In this document: piece after piece, positions 13,816-22,510 of the stretch
Numbering within the stretch: position 1 is the stretch's first letter
How the letters are laid out: each line of letters opens with the position of its first letter
Assembly: GCA_937916025.1 (NCBI GenBank)
Contig: CALGGX010000237.1
Span: 1-22,622 of the forward strand
Length of the DNA: 22,622 nt
Source: an uncultured Selenomonadales bacterium
GTDB lineage: Bacteria > Bacillota_C > Negativicutes > Selenomonadales > Selenomonadaceae
Direction: 5' to 3'
Translations under genes and position numbers: made by a program
Notes under the pieces: model-generated
Seen by the model: the letters and a program-made list of their open reading frames with translations, nothing else
What the model was told of the DNA's origin: nothing
The model's database searches: none

Positions 13816-15348
13816 ATGTTGATCAAAAGATTCATCGACGATTGCCTCCGAACCCGACTGTTTGACTCCGCGCGACGAATTGTTGTTGCCGTTTCCGGCG
13901 GCGCAGACTCAATCGCCCTTGCCGATCTCCTTTTCCGATCCAAACAGCGTTTTAAACTCGAATTGTTCATTGCGCATTACGAACATGGACTTCGCGGCGA
14001 AGCCTCAATTGCCGACGCCGAGTTTGTCAAACAATTTGCCGCCGAACGCGGAATCGATTGCATTGTCGAACATGGCAACGTTCGAGAGTATGCTCGGAAA
14101 AATCGCCGGTCGATCGAACTCGCCGCGCGGAATTTGCGGCATAAGTTTCTCGAAAAAACTCGCGGCGATTTGAATTGCGAAGCAATTGCATTGGCACATC
14201 ACGCCGATGATCAGGCGGAAACAATCTTGATGCGAATTCTGCGCGGAACGGGCGCGACGGGCTTGACGGCAATGAATTCAAAATCCGAACGATTGATCCG
14301 TCCGCTGTTGAATTTCAGGAAATACGAATTGGAAGAATACTGTCGAAAGCGAAACCTTCAGCCGCGAGTCGACGCAACGAATTTCGAGCCGACAACGACG
14401 CGAAACAAAATCCGATTGGAATTGTTGCCGATGTTGACGCAATTCAATCCGTCAATCGTCGAAACGCTGTGTCGATTGGGCTCGACAATCGCCGAAGACA
14501 CTCAATTCATCAATGCCCGGGCGCGTGAAGTATATTTGTCGACAACAGGAAAAAAATCTGATACAATGCAATTATCGGCGGCAGTCGTCCGCGCGGAGCC
14601 GATTGCAATTCAGCGCGCGTTGATCAGAATGTTTCTCGGCGAGGCACTCGGTACGCTCGAAGGGCTCGAGTTCATTCACGTCGAAGGCGTTCGGAGAGTT
14701 ATTGCGGAAGGTTTGCGGGGCGTCGAATTGCCCGGACACATCAGAGTCAATTTAAAACACGGTTTTATATCAATCGAGAGAGGAATGGTTAAATTGAAAA
14801 ACAAAGAGGACTACATCGAGCGCGTACTTTTCACGGAGGAGGAGATTGGTGCGCGTGTGAAAGAGCTCGGCGAGCAAATTACGAAAGATTATGCGGATAT
14901 CGACTCGCCGCTTTTGACGGTCGGAATTCTCAACGGCGCGGTGGTTTTCTTCACCGATCTGGTTCGCAAGATCAATATTCCGGTGCAGTTTGACTTCATG
15001 ATCGCCTCGAGCTACGATGTCGGCTCGAAGACGAGCGGCAGAGTCAACATCTTGAAAAATCTTGACACCGACGTTCGCGACCGGCACATCCTCCTCGTCG
15101 AAGACATCATCGACTCCGGCACGACGATGAAATATCTGCTCGGCTACCTCCGCGACAAAAAAGCGGCGAGCGTCAAGGTTTGCGCGATGCTGTCGAAGCC
15201 GAGCCGTCGGAAGGTTGATGTCGAAATTGATTATTGCGGCTTTGAAATTCCGGACGAGTTCATCGTGGGCTACGGACTCGACTTCGCGCAACACTATCGG
15301 AATTTGCCGTATCTCGGCGTACTTCGTCATTCCGTCTACGAAAAATAA
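13816..15348 (+). CDS. tilS-hpt: tRNA(Ile)-lysidine synthetase / hypoxanthine phosphoribosyltransferase, one reading frame (TilS-Hpt)
   Basis: 510 residues. Residues 1-323 are TilS, which modifies C34 of tRNA-Ile(CAU) to lysidine using ATP and lysine: the PP-loop is VVAVSGGADSIALADLL, followed by HYEHGLRGEAS, ALAHHADDQAETILMR and RNKIRLELLP. From about residue 324 comes a complete Hpt: YIERVLFTEEEIGARVKELG, LLTVGILNGAVVFFTDLV and the PRPP loop ILLVEDIIDSGTTMKYLL. No stop separates them. GAGAGAGGA at 14776-14784 precedes ATG 14785 and, at better spacing, TTG 14794, so Hpt may also be made alone. Bifunctional TilS/HprT proteins are known in some Firmicutes such as Listeria. Start: ATG 13816, right after the heptamer array; an upstream in-frame TTG (13768) would translate the repeats and is disfavoured. 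Confidence 0.92.
   Translation: MLIKRFIDDCLRTRLFDSARRIVVAVSGGADSIALADLLFRSKQRFKLELFIAHYEHGLRGEASIADAEFVKQFAAERGIDCIVEHGNVREYARKNRRSIELAARNLRHKFLEKTRGDLNCEAIALAHHADDQAETILMRILRGTGATGLTAMNSKSERLIRPLLNFRKYELEEYCRKRNLQPRVDATNFEPTTTRNKIRLELLPMLTQFNPSIVETLCRLGSTIAEDTQFINARAREVYLSTTGKKSDTMQLSAAVVRAEPIAIQRALIRMFLGEALGTLEGLEFIHVEGVRRVIAEGLRGVELPGHIRVNLKHGFISIERGMVKLKNKEDYIERVLFTEEEIGARVKELGEQITKDYADIDSPLLTVGILNGAVVFFTDLVRKINIPVQFDFMIASSYDVGSKTSGRVNILKNLDTDVRDRHILLVEDIIDSGTTMKYLLGYLRDKKAASVKVCAMLSKPSRRKVDVEIDYCGFEIPDEFIVGYGLDFAQHYRNLPYLGVLRHSVYEK
14776..14796 (+). promoter_or_regulatory. Internal ribosome binding site and possible Hpt start
   Basis: GAGAGAGGA (14776-14784), then ATG (14785) and TTG (14794), both in frame with TilS and with Hpt. 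TTG has the more usual distance of nine bases and gives MKNKEDYIERVLFTEEEI, a normal Hpt beginning. Confidence 0.5.
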
Positions 15349-15350
15349 TC

Positions 15351-15420
15351 GCGAATTAAAAATTACGAATTACGAATTAGAAATTAGAAATTACGAATTA
15401 CGAATTACGAATTACGCATT
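15351..15420 (-). repeat. Heptanucleotide tandem repeat array, inverted relative to the first, 10 units
   Basis: Ten exact 7-base steps ending AATT (last ACGCATT): GCGAATT, AAAAATT, ACGAATT twice, AGAAATT twice, ACGAATT three times, ACGCATT. ACGAATT is the reverse complement of the AATTCGT unit of the array at 13710, so the two arrays are inverted repeats around tilS-hpt. It fills the gap between the Hpt stop and the ftsH ribosome binding site. Confidence 0.9.
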
Positions 15421-15440
15421 GCATTTAAGGGGCGTTGGTA

Positions 15441-17372
15441 TTGAACAGTTTTTTGCGCAATGTCGGATTTTATTTGCTGGTGATCTTCATAGCGATCACG
15501 GTTATCGACTACTTTTCCGCCAAACCGCAAACGATCGAAGAAACGAATTACACGCAATTTCTGAAGATGATCGATGCGGGTGAAGTCGCGAAGGTTACGG
15601 TCGTTCGTAACAGCATAAAAGGCACGATGAAAGACGGTACGGAATTCGCAACGACGGCACCGGATTATCCGATCGGCGACGAAACATTGATCACGAAGCT
15701 GGAGAGTCAAGGCATCGAAATCACGGCGCAGAATCCGAAAGAGCCGCCATGGTGGACCGCGCTCCTTTCGTCATTTCTGCCAATTCTGCTGTTAATCGGC
15801 GTGTGGTTTTTCATCATGCAACAGACGCAGGGCACGGGCGGCAAAGTCATGTCGTTCGGCAAAAGTCGCGCGCGAATGAGCACGGGCGATAAGATCAAAG
15901 TGACATTCAACGACGTGGCGGGCGCGGACGAGGCTAAGGAAGAACTCGCGGAAGTCGTCGAGTTTTTGCAACATCCGAAAAAATTCAACGACATCGGCGC
16001 GCGTATTCCAAAAGGCGTCTTGTTGTTCGGTCCTCCGGGCACGGGCAAAACTCTGCTCGCAAAGGCGGTTGCCGGTGAAGCGGGCGTGCCGTTCTTTTCG
16101 ATCAGCGGTTCGGATTTCGTCGAGATGTTTGTCGGCGTGGGCGCATCGCGCGTTCGGGATTTGTTCGCGCAGGCAAAGAAAAATGCGCCGTGCATCGTGT
16201 TCATCGACGAGATCGACGCGGTCGGTCGTCAACGCGGCGCGGGGCTCGGCGGCGGTCATGACGAGCGCGAGCAAACACTGAATCAGTTGTTGGTTGAAAT
16301 GGACGGCTTTGCGGCGAATGAAGGCATCATCATCATCGCGGCAACAAACCGCCCGGATATTCTCGATCCCGCGCTGTTGCGCCCGGGGCGTTTCGATCGA
16401 CAAGTCGTCGTCGACAAGCCGGACGTGAAAGGGCGCGTGGCAATTCTGCAAGTGCACACGAAGGGCAAACCGATTGCAAAAGATGTTGATCTGGACGTGC
16501 TCGCGCGGCGGACGCCGGGCTTTACGGGAGCCGATCTGTCGAATTTGGTCAACGAAGCGGCACTGCTTTCTGCCCGTCGAAACAAGCGTGAGATCGCAAT
16601 GGGCGAACTTGAAGAGTCGATCGAGCGCGTGATGGCGGGTCCGGAACGCAAGTCGAAAGTGATGAGCGAAGAAGAGAAGCGCTTGACGGCGTATCACGAA
16701 GGCGGGCATGCGTTGGTCGGAATGTTGTTGAAACACGCCGATCCCGTCCACAAAGTGACGATTATTCCGCGCGGAAGAGCAGGCGGCTACACGTTGATGT
16801 TGCCGAAAGAAGATCGAAGTTACGCGACACGCTCGGAGTTGATTGATCGACTGAAGGTTGCAATGGGCGGCAGAGTCGCGGAAGAAATTACGCTGAACGA
16901 AATATCGACGGGAGCCTCGCAAGACATTCAACAGGCGAGTCGAATTGTTCGGGCAATGATCATGCAGTACGGAATGAGCAACGTGCTCGGTCCGATTGCT
17001 TACGGAGAAGGTTCGGAGCATCAGGTTTTTCTCGGGCGTGATTTTGCTTCGCAAAGAAATTACTCTGAAGAAGTCGCGGGCGAGATTGACAAAGAAGTTC
17101 ATCGATACATGGAAGAAGCTTATGACGCGTGCAAGAAAATTCTCATCGACAATCGCGACAAACTCGAGCGGATTGCGCAGGCGTTGATGGACAAAGAGAC
17201 GCTGACGGCGGCAGAATTGAAGGCAATCGTGTTCGGCGAGCCGCAAACGCAATCGGCGATCGAACCGCCGCCTCCTCCGACGACTCCGACATTGAAATTG
17301 ACGAAGCCGTCTTTCGAGTCGCTGTTTGAGCCGGAACCGCCGCACGGAACGGGCTCGCCTTCTCCGATCTGA
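15441..17372 (+). CDS. ftsH: ATP-dependent zinc metalloprotease FtsH
   Basis: 643 residues. A membrane-anchored AAA protease that degrades misfolded membrane proteins and selected regulators. Two membrane helices are visible: [19 protein letters not shown] near the start and [20 protein letters not shown] around residues 105-125, with a periplasmic domain between. The AAA module has Walker A GPPGTGKT (197-204) and Walker B FIDEID (254-259). The zinc site is HEGGH (419-423) with the third ligand Asp495 in ASQDIQQAS. The C-terminus ends in a proline-rich tail ([19 protein letters not shown]). The TTG at 15441 is chosen over the TTG at 15435 because AAGGGG lies nine bases upstream and the family starts [11 protein letters not shown]. 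Confidence 0.97.
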   Translation: MNSFLRNVGFYLLVIFIAITVIDYFSAKPQTIEETNYTQFLKMIDAGEVAKVTVVRNSIKGTMKDGTEFATTAPDYPIGDETLITKLESQGIEITAQNPKEPPWWTALLSSFLPILLLIGVWFFIMQQTQGTGGKVMSFGKSRARMSTGDKIKVTFNDVAGADEAKEELAEVVEFLQHPKKFNDIGARIPKGVLLFGPPGTGKTLLAKAVAGEAGVPFFSISGSDFVEMFVGVGASRVRDLFAQAKKNAPCIVFIDEIDAVGRQRGAGLGGGHDEREQTLNQLLVEMDGFAANEGIIIIAATNRPDILDPALLRPGRFDRQVVVDKPDVKGRVAILQVHTKGKPIAKDVDLDVLARRTPGFTGADLSNLVNEAALLSARRNKREIAMGELEESIERVMAGPERKSKVMSEEEKRLTAYHEGGHALVGMLLKHADPVHKVTIIPRGRAGGYTLMLPKEDRSYATRSELIDRLKVAMGGRVAEEITLNEISTGASQDIQQASRIVRAMIMQYGMSNVLGPIAYGEGSEHQVFLGRDFASQRNYSEEVAGEIDKEVHRYMEEAYDACKKILIDNRDKLERIAQALMDKETLTAAELKAIVFGEPQTQSAIEPPPPPTTPTLKLTKPSFESLFEPEPPHGTGSPSPI

Positions 17373-17425
17373 TCGTAAGAATTTCGGAATGTTGAAGGGA
17401 TGGCGGGCGGGCGAAAGGTTATATC

Positions 17426-18421
17426 ATGAGTGAAGTTTTATTGCATTACACGCGCGCGGGGCATGTCGAAAACATTCATCGCGGCGACGTCGTCGTCGTC
17501 GATTGCGGCGGAAAAATCGTCGAGTCGATCGGCAATCCGTACCTGCCGATGTTTTGGCGATCCGCCGCAAAACCGTTTCAAGCTCTCGCATTCGTAAAAA
17601 ACGGCGGGCTCGAGAAATACAACATCACGGAAGAAGAACTCGCCGTTCTCGTGTCTTCTCATTCCGGCGAAGACAATCACGTCGCGCTCGTCCGTTCGAT
17701 CTTGGAAAAGATCGGCTTGACGGAAGATGATCTCGAATGCGGCGTGCTTCGCCCGGTTCACGGCAAGACTTTCAAGCGAATGGTGCAAAATCGCGAGCCG
17801 ATTACGCAAGTGCACAATCAATGCTCCGGCAAGCATTCGCAAATCATGGCGTTGGCAATCATGCTCGGAGTGCCGGTCAAAGACTACATCAAGCCCGATC
17901 ATCCGGCGCAGCAAGTCATTTTCAAACACGTCGCGATGGCGAGTAAAATGTCCGAGGATAAGCTCGAGATCGGCATCGACGGTTGCGGCGTGCCGGTTTT
18001 CTACCTTCCGATCTACAACATGTCACTCGCGTACGCGCGTCTTTCGACGCCGGAGAAGGGCGATTGGGGCGAATACGAATACGCCGCGCGCAAAATCCGC
18101 GACGCAATGCTGAAATATCCGCAAGTCGTCAGCGGCACGGGGCGGATCGATTGCGCGGTCAACGAAGTCACCGGCGGCAGGATTATCGCAAAAGTCGGCG
18201 CGGACGCGGTATATTGTCTCGCCGTCAAAGATCAAGAACTCGGCATTACATTCAAGATCGAAGACGGCAGTTTGCAAGCCGTCAATCCGATGGTGATCGC
18301 ATTGCTGAAACATCTCGATCTGATCACGAAAGACGAGCACGAGCAACTTCTCAAAAAATTCCCGCCCGTCCTGAAAAATCATCGCGGCGACGTGATCGGA
18401 ACGATAGAAGCCGTTTTTTGA
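17426..18421 (+). CDS. L-asparaginase II family (Rhizobium etli-type, PF06089)
   Basis: 331 residues. Hydrolyses asparagine to aspartate and ammonia, unrelated in fold to the classical EcAII enzymes. The key residues of the R. etli-type (class 3) enzymes are visible: Ser46 and Lys49 in FWRSAAKPFQ, Ser78 in VSSHSGE, and the metal-binding set Cys133, Lys136 (QCSGKHSQ) and Cys187 (GIDGCGVP). The spacing of these residues matches that family as I know it. No signal peptide, so cytoplasmic. RBS GAAAGG lies eight bases before the ATG. It follows ftsH after 53 bases and is followed by the CsgG-like gene after 24 bases. No physiological link to those neighbours is evident. Confidence 0.9.
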   Translation: MSEVLLHYTRAGHVENIHRGDVVVVDCGGKIVESIGNPYLPMFWRSAAKPFQALAFVKNGGLEKYNITEEELAVLVSSHSGEDNHVALVRSILEKIGLTEDDLECGVLRPVHGKTFKRMVQNREPITQVHNQCSGKHSQIMALAIMLGVPVKDYIKPDHPAQQVIFKHVAMASKMSEDKLEIGIDGCGVPVFYLPIYNMSLAYARLSTPEKGDWGEYEYAARKIRDAMLKYPQVVSGTGRIDCAVNEVTGGRIIAKVGADAVYCLAVKDQELGITFKIEDGSLQAVNPMVIALLKHLDLITKDEHEQLLKKFPPVLKNHRGDVIGTIEAVF

Positions 18422-18445
18422 TTGCCGATTGGAGGCTCGAGACAT

Positions 18446-19279
18446 ATGTCGAAAATGTTGAAACTGCTGACAGTATTCGTGCTGATGCTGTCGACAATCG
18501 TCACGGCGGAAGCCGCAAAGAAAACCGTGGCGGTAATGCCGCTCGAAAATGTCTCGGGTTACAACGAAAGTCGCGTTGCCGAGATAATGACCGAGCAATT
18601 GATCGCGGCAATCAACGGCAGCGGCAGTTATGTCGTCGTCGAGCGCAGTCAAATGAATACGGTGCTCAAAGAGCAAGTCTTTCAAAATCTTACCGGCTCG
18701 AATGACGAGCCGCTTAAACAATTGAACGGCGCAAATTATTCGGTTATCGGCAAAGTCACCATGGCTGAAGTAAGCGATACCGCCGCCAACGAGCTCGCAA
18801 AAAAGCTCTTCGGGCAGAAAGGTCACAGCATTTTGATGGATTCGTTTCGCGGCAGAGTATCTCTCAATTTTCGTTTCGTCAACAACGACACCGGCGAAAT
18901 CATTTTTGATCAGACGGTCGAAGGAGTGAAAACCGGCAAAACAAAAGACGGAGTACTTCATGATGCATGTAAGGACGCCGCTCAAAAGGCACTCAAGGAA
19001 ATTCAGATACACAATCCGTTTTCGGCGCAAATTGCGGAAGTGTCGGGCGAGATGATCTACATCAATGCCGGTATCGACAGCGGAATCAAGGTCGGCGAAA
19101 CTCTCGTCATCATTCGAGAAGGCAAGCCGATCGAGAGCAACGGCAAAATTATCGGCATGACGCAAACAAATGTCGGACGCGCGAAGATCACCGAAGTCAA
19201 CGGCGAGTATTCAATCTGCCGAATCACGGCGCATTCGGACACAATTCGTAAGGGCGATATCGTCAAGCGGGGAAAATGA
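18446..19279 (+). CDS. Secreted CsgG-like protein with FlgT-C-like C-terminus
   Basis: 277 residues with a signal peptide (KMLKLLTVFVLMLSTIVTAEA). The mature part opens with KKTVAVMPLENVSGYNESR and MTEQLIAAINGSGSYVVVER, typical of the CsgG/penicillin-binding-protein-activator fold, through about residue 190. The last 80 residues (AQIAEVSGEMIYINAGIDSG, IKVGETLVIIREG, GDIVKRGK) resemble the FlgT C-terminal barrel. There is no lipobox cysteine, so unlike CsgG of curli it is probably periplasmic or surface-soluble. GGAGG sits ten bases before the ATG at 18446; an upstream TTG (18422) is rejected because it precedes the signal peptide. It ends one base before the FlgT-N-like gene, so the two form a unit. 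The substrate or structure they build is unknown. Confidence 0.75.
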   Translation: MSKMLKLLTVFVLMLSTIVTAEAAKKTVAVMPLENVSGYNESRVAEIMTEQLIAAINGSGSYVVVERSQMNTVLKEQVFQNLTGSNDEPLKQLNGANYSVIGKVTMAEVSDTAANELAKKLFGQKGHSILMDSFRGRVSLNFRFVNNDTGEIIFDQTVEGVKTGKTKDGVLHDACKDAAQKALKEIQIHNPFSAQIAEVSGEMIYINAGIDSGIKVGETLVIIREGKPIESNGKIIGMTQTNVGRAKITEVNGEYSICRITAHSDTIRKGDIVKRGK

Positions 19280-19280
19280 C

Positions 19281-20369
19281 ATGAAACGCATAATTCTGAT
19301 GCTCGCCGTATTTTTTTTGATGATAAATCCGGCGTCGGCAAAAAACATCACGGTTACCGGGCTCGGCGCAACGCAATCCGCCGCCGAAACCGCCGCGCTC
19401 CGCGAAGCGATCGAACAAACCGTCGGCACGCTCGTCGACGCGAATACTTTGGTGCAGAATTTTATGCTCGTCGATCAAAAAATCTACACGCAATCGCGCG
19501 GCTTTATCACGAATTACACCGTCGTCAATCGATTTTTGAGCTCGGACGGCATTTGGAACGTGACGATCGATGCCGATGTCGATGTCAATCCGAACTCGAA
19601 ATTGATGACGGAATTGACGCGGCTCGGCATCATCGACAATCGATTGCGGAATCCGCGCATTGCCATTTTCGTTCCCGAACAGCACATTCAACGTCAAATT
19701 CCCGATCCGGCAGGCGAAACGGCGATTGCAAAAGCTCTGATTGACGCGGGCTTCTCGAATGTGATCGAAGTCGGTTCCCAAATGACGAATGCAAATCCGC
19801 TCCGAATGACGGCGCAGGAAATGACTGAAGCCGCGCGGCAGTTCAATGCGGATATCATGATCGTCGGCGAAGCATTCAGCGAAGGTGTCGGCGATGCGGC
19901 GCAATTTCTGCCGGGCAATCAACGGTCGGGAGTGCAGGCATGCCGGGCGCGCGTCGAGGCGAAGCTCTTCGTCGTCCGGGGCGGGCAGATGATCGCCGCC
20001 GACGGCAAATACGGCTCGGGATTGGACGTATCGGAATCGGTCGCGTCGAAAAAAGCTCTCGCCGCCGCCGGAAAACACATGGGCGAGTATTTCGTCGAGC
20101 AACTGCTTAATCTCGGGAGCGGCAATCGACAACAAATCGAGCTGGTCGTTTTCGGAGCGGGTTTTTCAAAAATCAATGAGGTGCAGTCTGCACTCGCGCA
20201 AGCCGTCGGCAATTTCAATCTTTCGAGCTACGAAGGCGGGCGCGCGCTTTTCACGGTTCAATACGGCGGAACTCCGCAAAATCTTTTCGACGAAATTCAG
20301 GCGAATACCGATGCCGATTTGGAATTGCAGTCGATTTCTTACAGCCGATTGACAATCAGCGTCCGCTAA
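19281..20369 (+). CDS. Secreted FlgT-N-like protein (second paralogue)
   Basis: 362 residues. Signal peptide MKRIILMLAVFFLMINPASA. The N-terminal domain ITVTGLGATQSAAETAAL, AIEQTVGTLVD, then GFITNYTVV and VTIDADVDVN is the FlgT-N/LPP20-like pattern, shared with the protein at 11257. A middle domain (IAIFVPEQH ... FNADIMIVGEAF ... VEAKLFVVRGGQMIAADG) has the alternating strands expected of FlgT-M/TolB-like folds. A C-terminal domain (IELVVFGAGFSKINEVQSAL, LFTVQYGG) completes it. The ATG at 19281 lies one base after the CsgG-like stop, with CGGGGAAA upstream; the in-frame extension to 19170 is rejected as it overlaps that gene. Together with the preceding gene it supplies all three FlgT-type domains, split over two proteins. 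Confidence 0.72.
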   Translation: MKRIILMLAVFFLMINPASAKNITVTGLGATQSAAETAALREAIEQTVGTLVDANTLVQNFMLVDQKIYTQSRGFITNYTVVNRFLSSDGIWNVTIDADVDVNPNSKLMTELTRLGIIDNRLRNPRIAIFVPEQHIQRQIPDPAGETAIAKALIDAGFSNVIEVGSQMTNANPLRMTAQEMTEAARQFNADIMIVGEAFSEGVGDAAQFLPGNQRSGVQACRARVEAKLFVVRGGQMIAADGKYGSGLDVSESVASKKALAAAGKHMGEYFVEQLLNLGSGNRQQIELVVFGAGFSKINEVQSALAQAVGNFNLSSYEGGRALFTVQYGGTPQNLFDEIQANTDADLELQSISYSRLTISVR

Positions 20370-20387
20370 TTTTTCGAGGTGAATTGT

Positions 20388-21374
20388 ATGCGTCAGGCGA
20401 TCATTGAAATGTTGCGTTCAAGCGGCAGTGATTTTTTATCCGGCGAAGAGATTGCCGATTTGCTCGGGATATCTCGCGCGGCGGTCTGGAAACACATTCA
20501 AAAACTCCGCCGTACCGGTTACGAAATCGACAGCCGCGAGCGTTGCGGATACAAATTCAAAAATGCGCCGGATATTCTGCTCGCAAGTTCAGTCAAAGAA
20601 GGGCTTGACACTCAAATTATCGGCAAAGAAATACACTACTTCCCGTCGACGGACTCGACAAACTGCGAGGCGAAAATTCTGGCGTATAAAAAAGTGCCGG
20701 ACGGAACCGTGGCGGTTGCCGAAGAACAAACCGGCGGCAAGGGGCGGCTCAATCGAAGTTTTTATTCTCCGCGCGGCAAAGGCATCTGGTTTTCGATCGT
20801 GTTGCGTCCGAATTTCGTGCCGTCGGACGCGCCGAAATGCACTCTGATGGCGGCGGTATCGATCGCGCATGCAATGGAACGATTCGGCTTGCGCGCGCAA
20901 ATCAAATGGCCCAACGACATAATGTTTGACGGCAGAAAATTCGTCGGGATTTTGACCGAACTCAGCGCGGAAATGAGTCGAATTACTTACATCGTGCTCG
21001 GAATCGGCATCAACGTCAACATTGCGCGCGAGGAATTTCCGTCGGAACTCCGTGACTTGGCAACTTCTTTGATGGAAATGAAGGGCGAGCGGATTTCGCG
21101 TTTGGAATTTTTCCGCGCGGTACTCGAAGAATTTGACAAACTGTATGTCGACATTTCAAAAGATCAGAAGCACGGCTTTGAGCGAATGCTCGACGAATGG
21201 CGACAATTCAATATTACTCTCGGCAAGCAAGTGCGCGTGGTGACGGCAAGCACCGGCGAGTATTTCTTGGGCGTGGCGCGCGATATCGATGCGGACGGAG
21301 CGTTGTTGGTCGAAACGACGGACGGGCTCGAGCGAGTGTTTGCGGGCGACGTTTCAATCAGAGAGGATAAGTGA
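20388..21374 (+). CDS. birA: Bifunctional biotin operon repressor / biotin-[acetyl-CoA-carboxylase] ligase
   Basis: 328 residues. Attaches biotin to carboxylases and can bind DNA. The N-terminal winged helix (FLSGEEIADLLGISRAAVWK, HIQKLRRTGYEIDS) makes it a group II ligase. The catalytic domain has STDSTN, the biotin/ATP loop GGKGRLNRSFYSPRGKG, KWPNDI and GIGINVNI. The C-terminal SH3-like domain (LGKQVRVVTA ... EYFLGVARDIDADGALLV) is complete. The ATG at 20388 has GAGGTGA seven bases upstream, 18 bases after the previous stop. The YbaK-like gene begins three bases after its stop, so the two are co-transcribed. Confidence 0.95.
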   Translation: MRQAIIEMLRSSGSDFLSGEEIADLLGISRAAVWKHIQKLRRTGYEIDSRERCGYKFKNAPDILLASSVKEGLDTQIIGKEIHYFPSTDSTNCEAKILAYKKVPDGTVAVAEEQTGGKGRLNRSFYSPRGKGIWFSIVLRPNFVPSDAPKCTLMAAVSIAHAMERFGLRAQIKWPNDIMFDGRKFVGILTELSAEMSRITYIVLGIGINVNIAREEFPSELRDLATSLMEMKGERISRLEFFRAVLEEFDKLYVDISKDQKHGFERMLDEWRQFNITLGKQVRVVTASTGEYFLGVARDIDADGALLVETTDGLERVFAGDVSIREDK

Positions 21375-21377
21375 TTA

Positions 21378-21845
21378 ATGGCAATCGAAAAAGTGAAGCG
21401 GCATTTTGCGGAGATCGAAGAGCCGGAGCGAGTGATTGAATTTGCCGAATCGACGGCGACTTCGGAATTGGCGGCGGCGGCATTGAATTGCGAAGTCGGG
21501 AGAATTGCGAAGTCGATTTCGCTGACGGTTGACGGCGCGCCGGTTTTGATCTTGATCTCGGGCGACATGAAAATCGACAACAAAAAATTCAAAGCGCGGT
21601 TCGGTACGCGTCCGAAGATGCTTGCATTTGAAGATGTCGAGCGATTGATCGGGCATGCGGTCGGCGGCGTATGTCCGTTTGCGGTGAATGACGGCGTGAA
21701 AATATATCTCGACGACTCGCTCAAGCGTTTTGATGTGGTATATCCGGCGGCGGGCAATGACAGGAGTTGCGCGCGGTTTGCAATCGACGAGCTCGAGAAA
21801 TACATCGACGCCGAAGGCTGGGTTGATGTCGCGAAATTAAAGTAA
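21378..21845 (+). CDS. YbaK/EbsC-family aminoacyl-tRNA deacylase
   Basis: 155 residues, the normal size for a free-standing YbaK/PrdX domain protein, which hydrolyses mischarged aminoacyl-tRNA such as Cys-tRNA(Pro). Visible family features are EVGRIAKSISLTVDG (with the conserved lysine), VLILISGDMKIDNKKFK, IGHAVGGVCPFAV (the GGV.PF loop) and the final strand FDVVYPAAGN. The exact mischarged substrate cannot be told from the sequence. It follows birA by three bases and is closed by a terminator five bases after the stop. Confidence 0.9.
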   Translation: MAIEKVKRHFAEIEEPERVIEFAESTATSELAAAALNCEVGRIAKSISLTVDGAPVLILISGDMKIDNKKFKARFGTRPKMLAFEDVERLIGHAVGGVCPFAVNDGVKIYLDDSLKRFDVVYPAAGNDRSCARFAIDELEKYIDAEGWVDVAKLK

Positions 21846-21847
21846 TG

Positions 21848-21878
21848 AAAAAAGCCCTCGCATTGAGGACTTTTTTTT
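21848..21878. terminator. Bidirectional terminator between the YbaK-like and TerD genes
   Basis: AAGCCCTC (21852-21859) pairs with GAGGACTT (21865-21872) with one mismatch around the 5-base loop GCATT. Eight T follow on the plus strand and an A run precedes it, so it serves both convergent units. Confidence 0.85.
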
Positions 21879-21895
21879 GCATCGAATTCGTAAAT

Positions 21896-22498
21896 TCAGA
21901 TGAATCGATCGGAGAGCGAGCGCAAGCCGGTATCTTCCGTGCCCTGCCCGATCGCATTGAATTTCCATTCGTTGTTCTTTTTGTACACTTCGCCGACAAT
22001 CATCGCGAGCTTGCCGTCGTATTTATCGGTAAGATTGTAGCGGCAGATTTCTTCACCCGTCGTCGCATCAACGACCCGAATGAACGCATTCGCGATCATT
22101 CCGAAATGCTGTTTGCGCTCGACGGCTTTGTAGATGTTGACGACGAAAACGAGCTTATCGTATTGACTCGGCACGCGATCGAGATCGATTTTGATCTGCT
22201 CGTCATCGCCTTCGCCTTCGCCCGTCAAATTATCTCCCATGTGCTCGACCGCGCCGGAATCGTGCTTTAAATTGCCGAAGTAGACGATGTCGTCCTCGCG
22301 CGATTTGAGCCGTCCGTCAATGCACATGAGCACCGACGCATCGCAATCGATGTCTTTCTTCGAGCTGAAAATCTTGCTGAAGAAACCGCCTTCATCTTTC
22401 GCAGCATCCCAACCGAGTCCGACGAGGAGTTTCGTCAGCTTGCTGCCGTCGGATTTCGTAAGATTGATCTTCTGTCCTTTTTGCAGACTGATCGACAT
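21896..22498 (-). CDS. TerD-family protein (tellurite-resistance/stress domain)
   Basis: 200 residues from the ATG at 22498 (an adjacent TTG at 22501 is discounted). TerD features are SISLQKGQKINLTKSDGS, VGLGWDA, DASVLMCI, a DDIVYFGNLKH segment, GDDEQIKIDLDRVP and the end GEVYKKNNEWKFNAIGQG. TerD proteins are cytosolic, calcium-binding beta sandwiches tied to tellurite, phage or oxidative stress responses; which applies here is unknown. The insert KDEGGFFSKIFSSKKDIDC follows the first strand, as in other TerD proteins of this type. The start has only a weak ribosome binding site (AAGGCGGTG). A second TerD gene ends 12 bases upstream. Confidence 0.9.
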   Translation of the reverse strand: MSISLQKGQKINLTKSDGSKLTKLLVGLGWDAAKDEGGFFSKIFSSKKDIDCDASVLMCIDGRLKSREDDIVYFGNLKHDSGAVEHMGDNLTGEGEGDDEQIKIDLDRVPSQYDKLVFVVNIYKAVERKQHFGMIANAFIRVVDATTGEEICRYNLTDKYDGKLAMIVGEVYKKNNEWKFNAIGQGTEDTGLRSLSDRFI

Positions 22499-22510
22499 CA
22501 AATCACCGCC

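Noticed and set aside
13740..13970. Minus-strand frame ending in repeated NSQF-type peptide
   Set aside because: The repetitive end is the heptamer array read in antisense, and the rest is opposite tilS. This type of sequence is a common false gene.
15792..17345. 517-codon open frame on the minus strand
   Set aside because: It is the antisense shadow of ftsH, rich in Arg, Phe and His, without a start signal.
18023..19165. 380-codon open frame on the minus strand
   Set aside because: It runs antisense through two genes with clear signal and family motifs (asparaginase and CsgG-like), with shadow-like composition.
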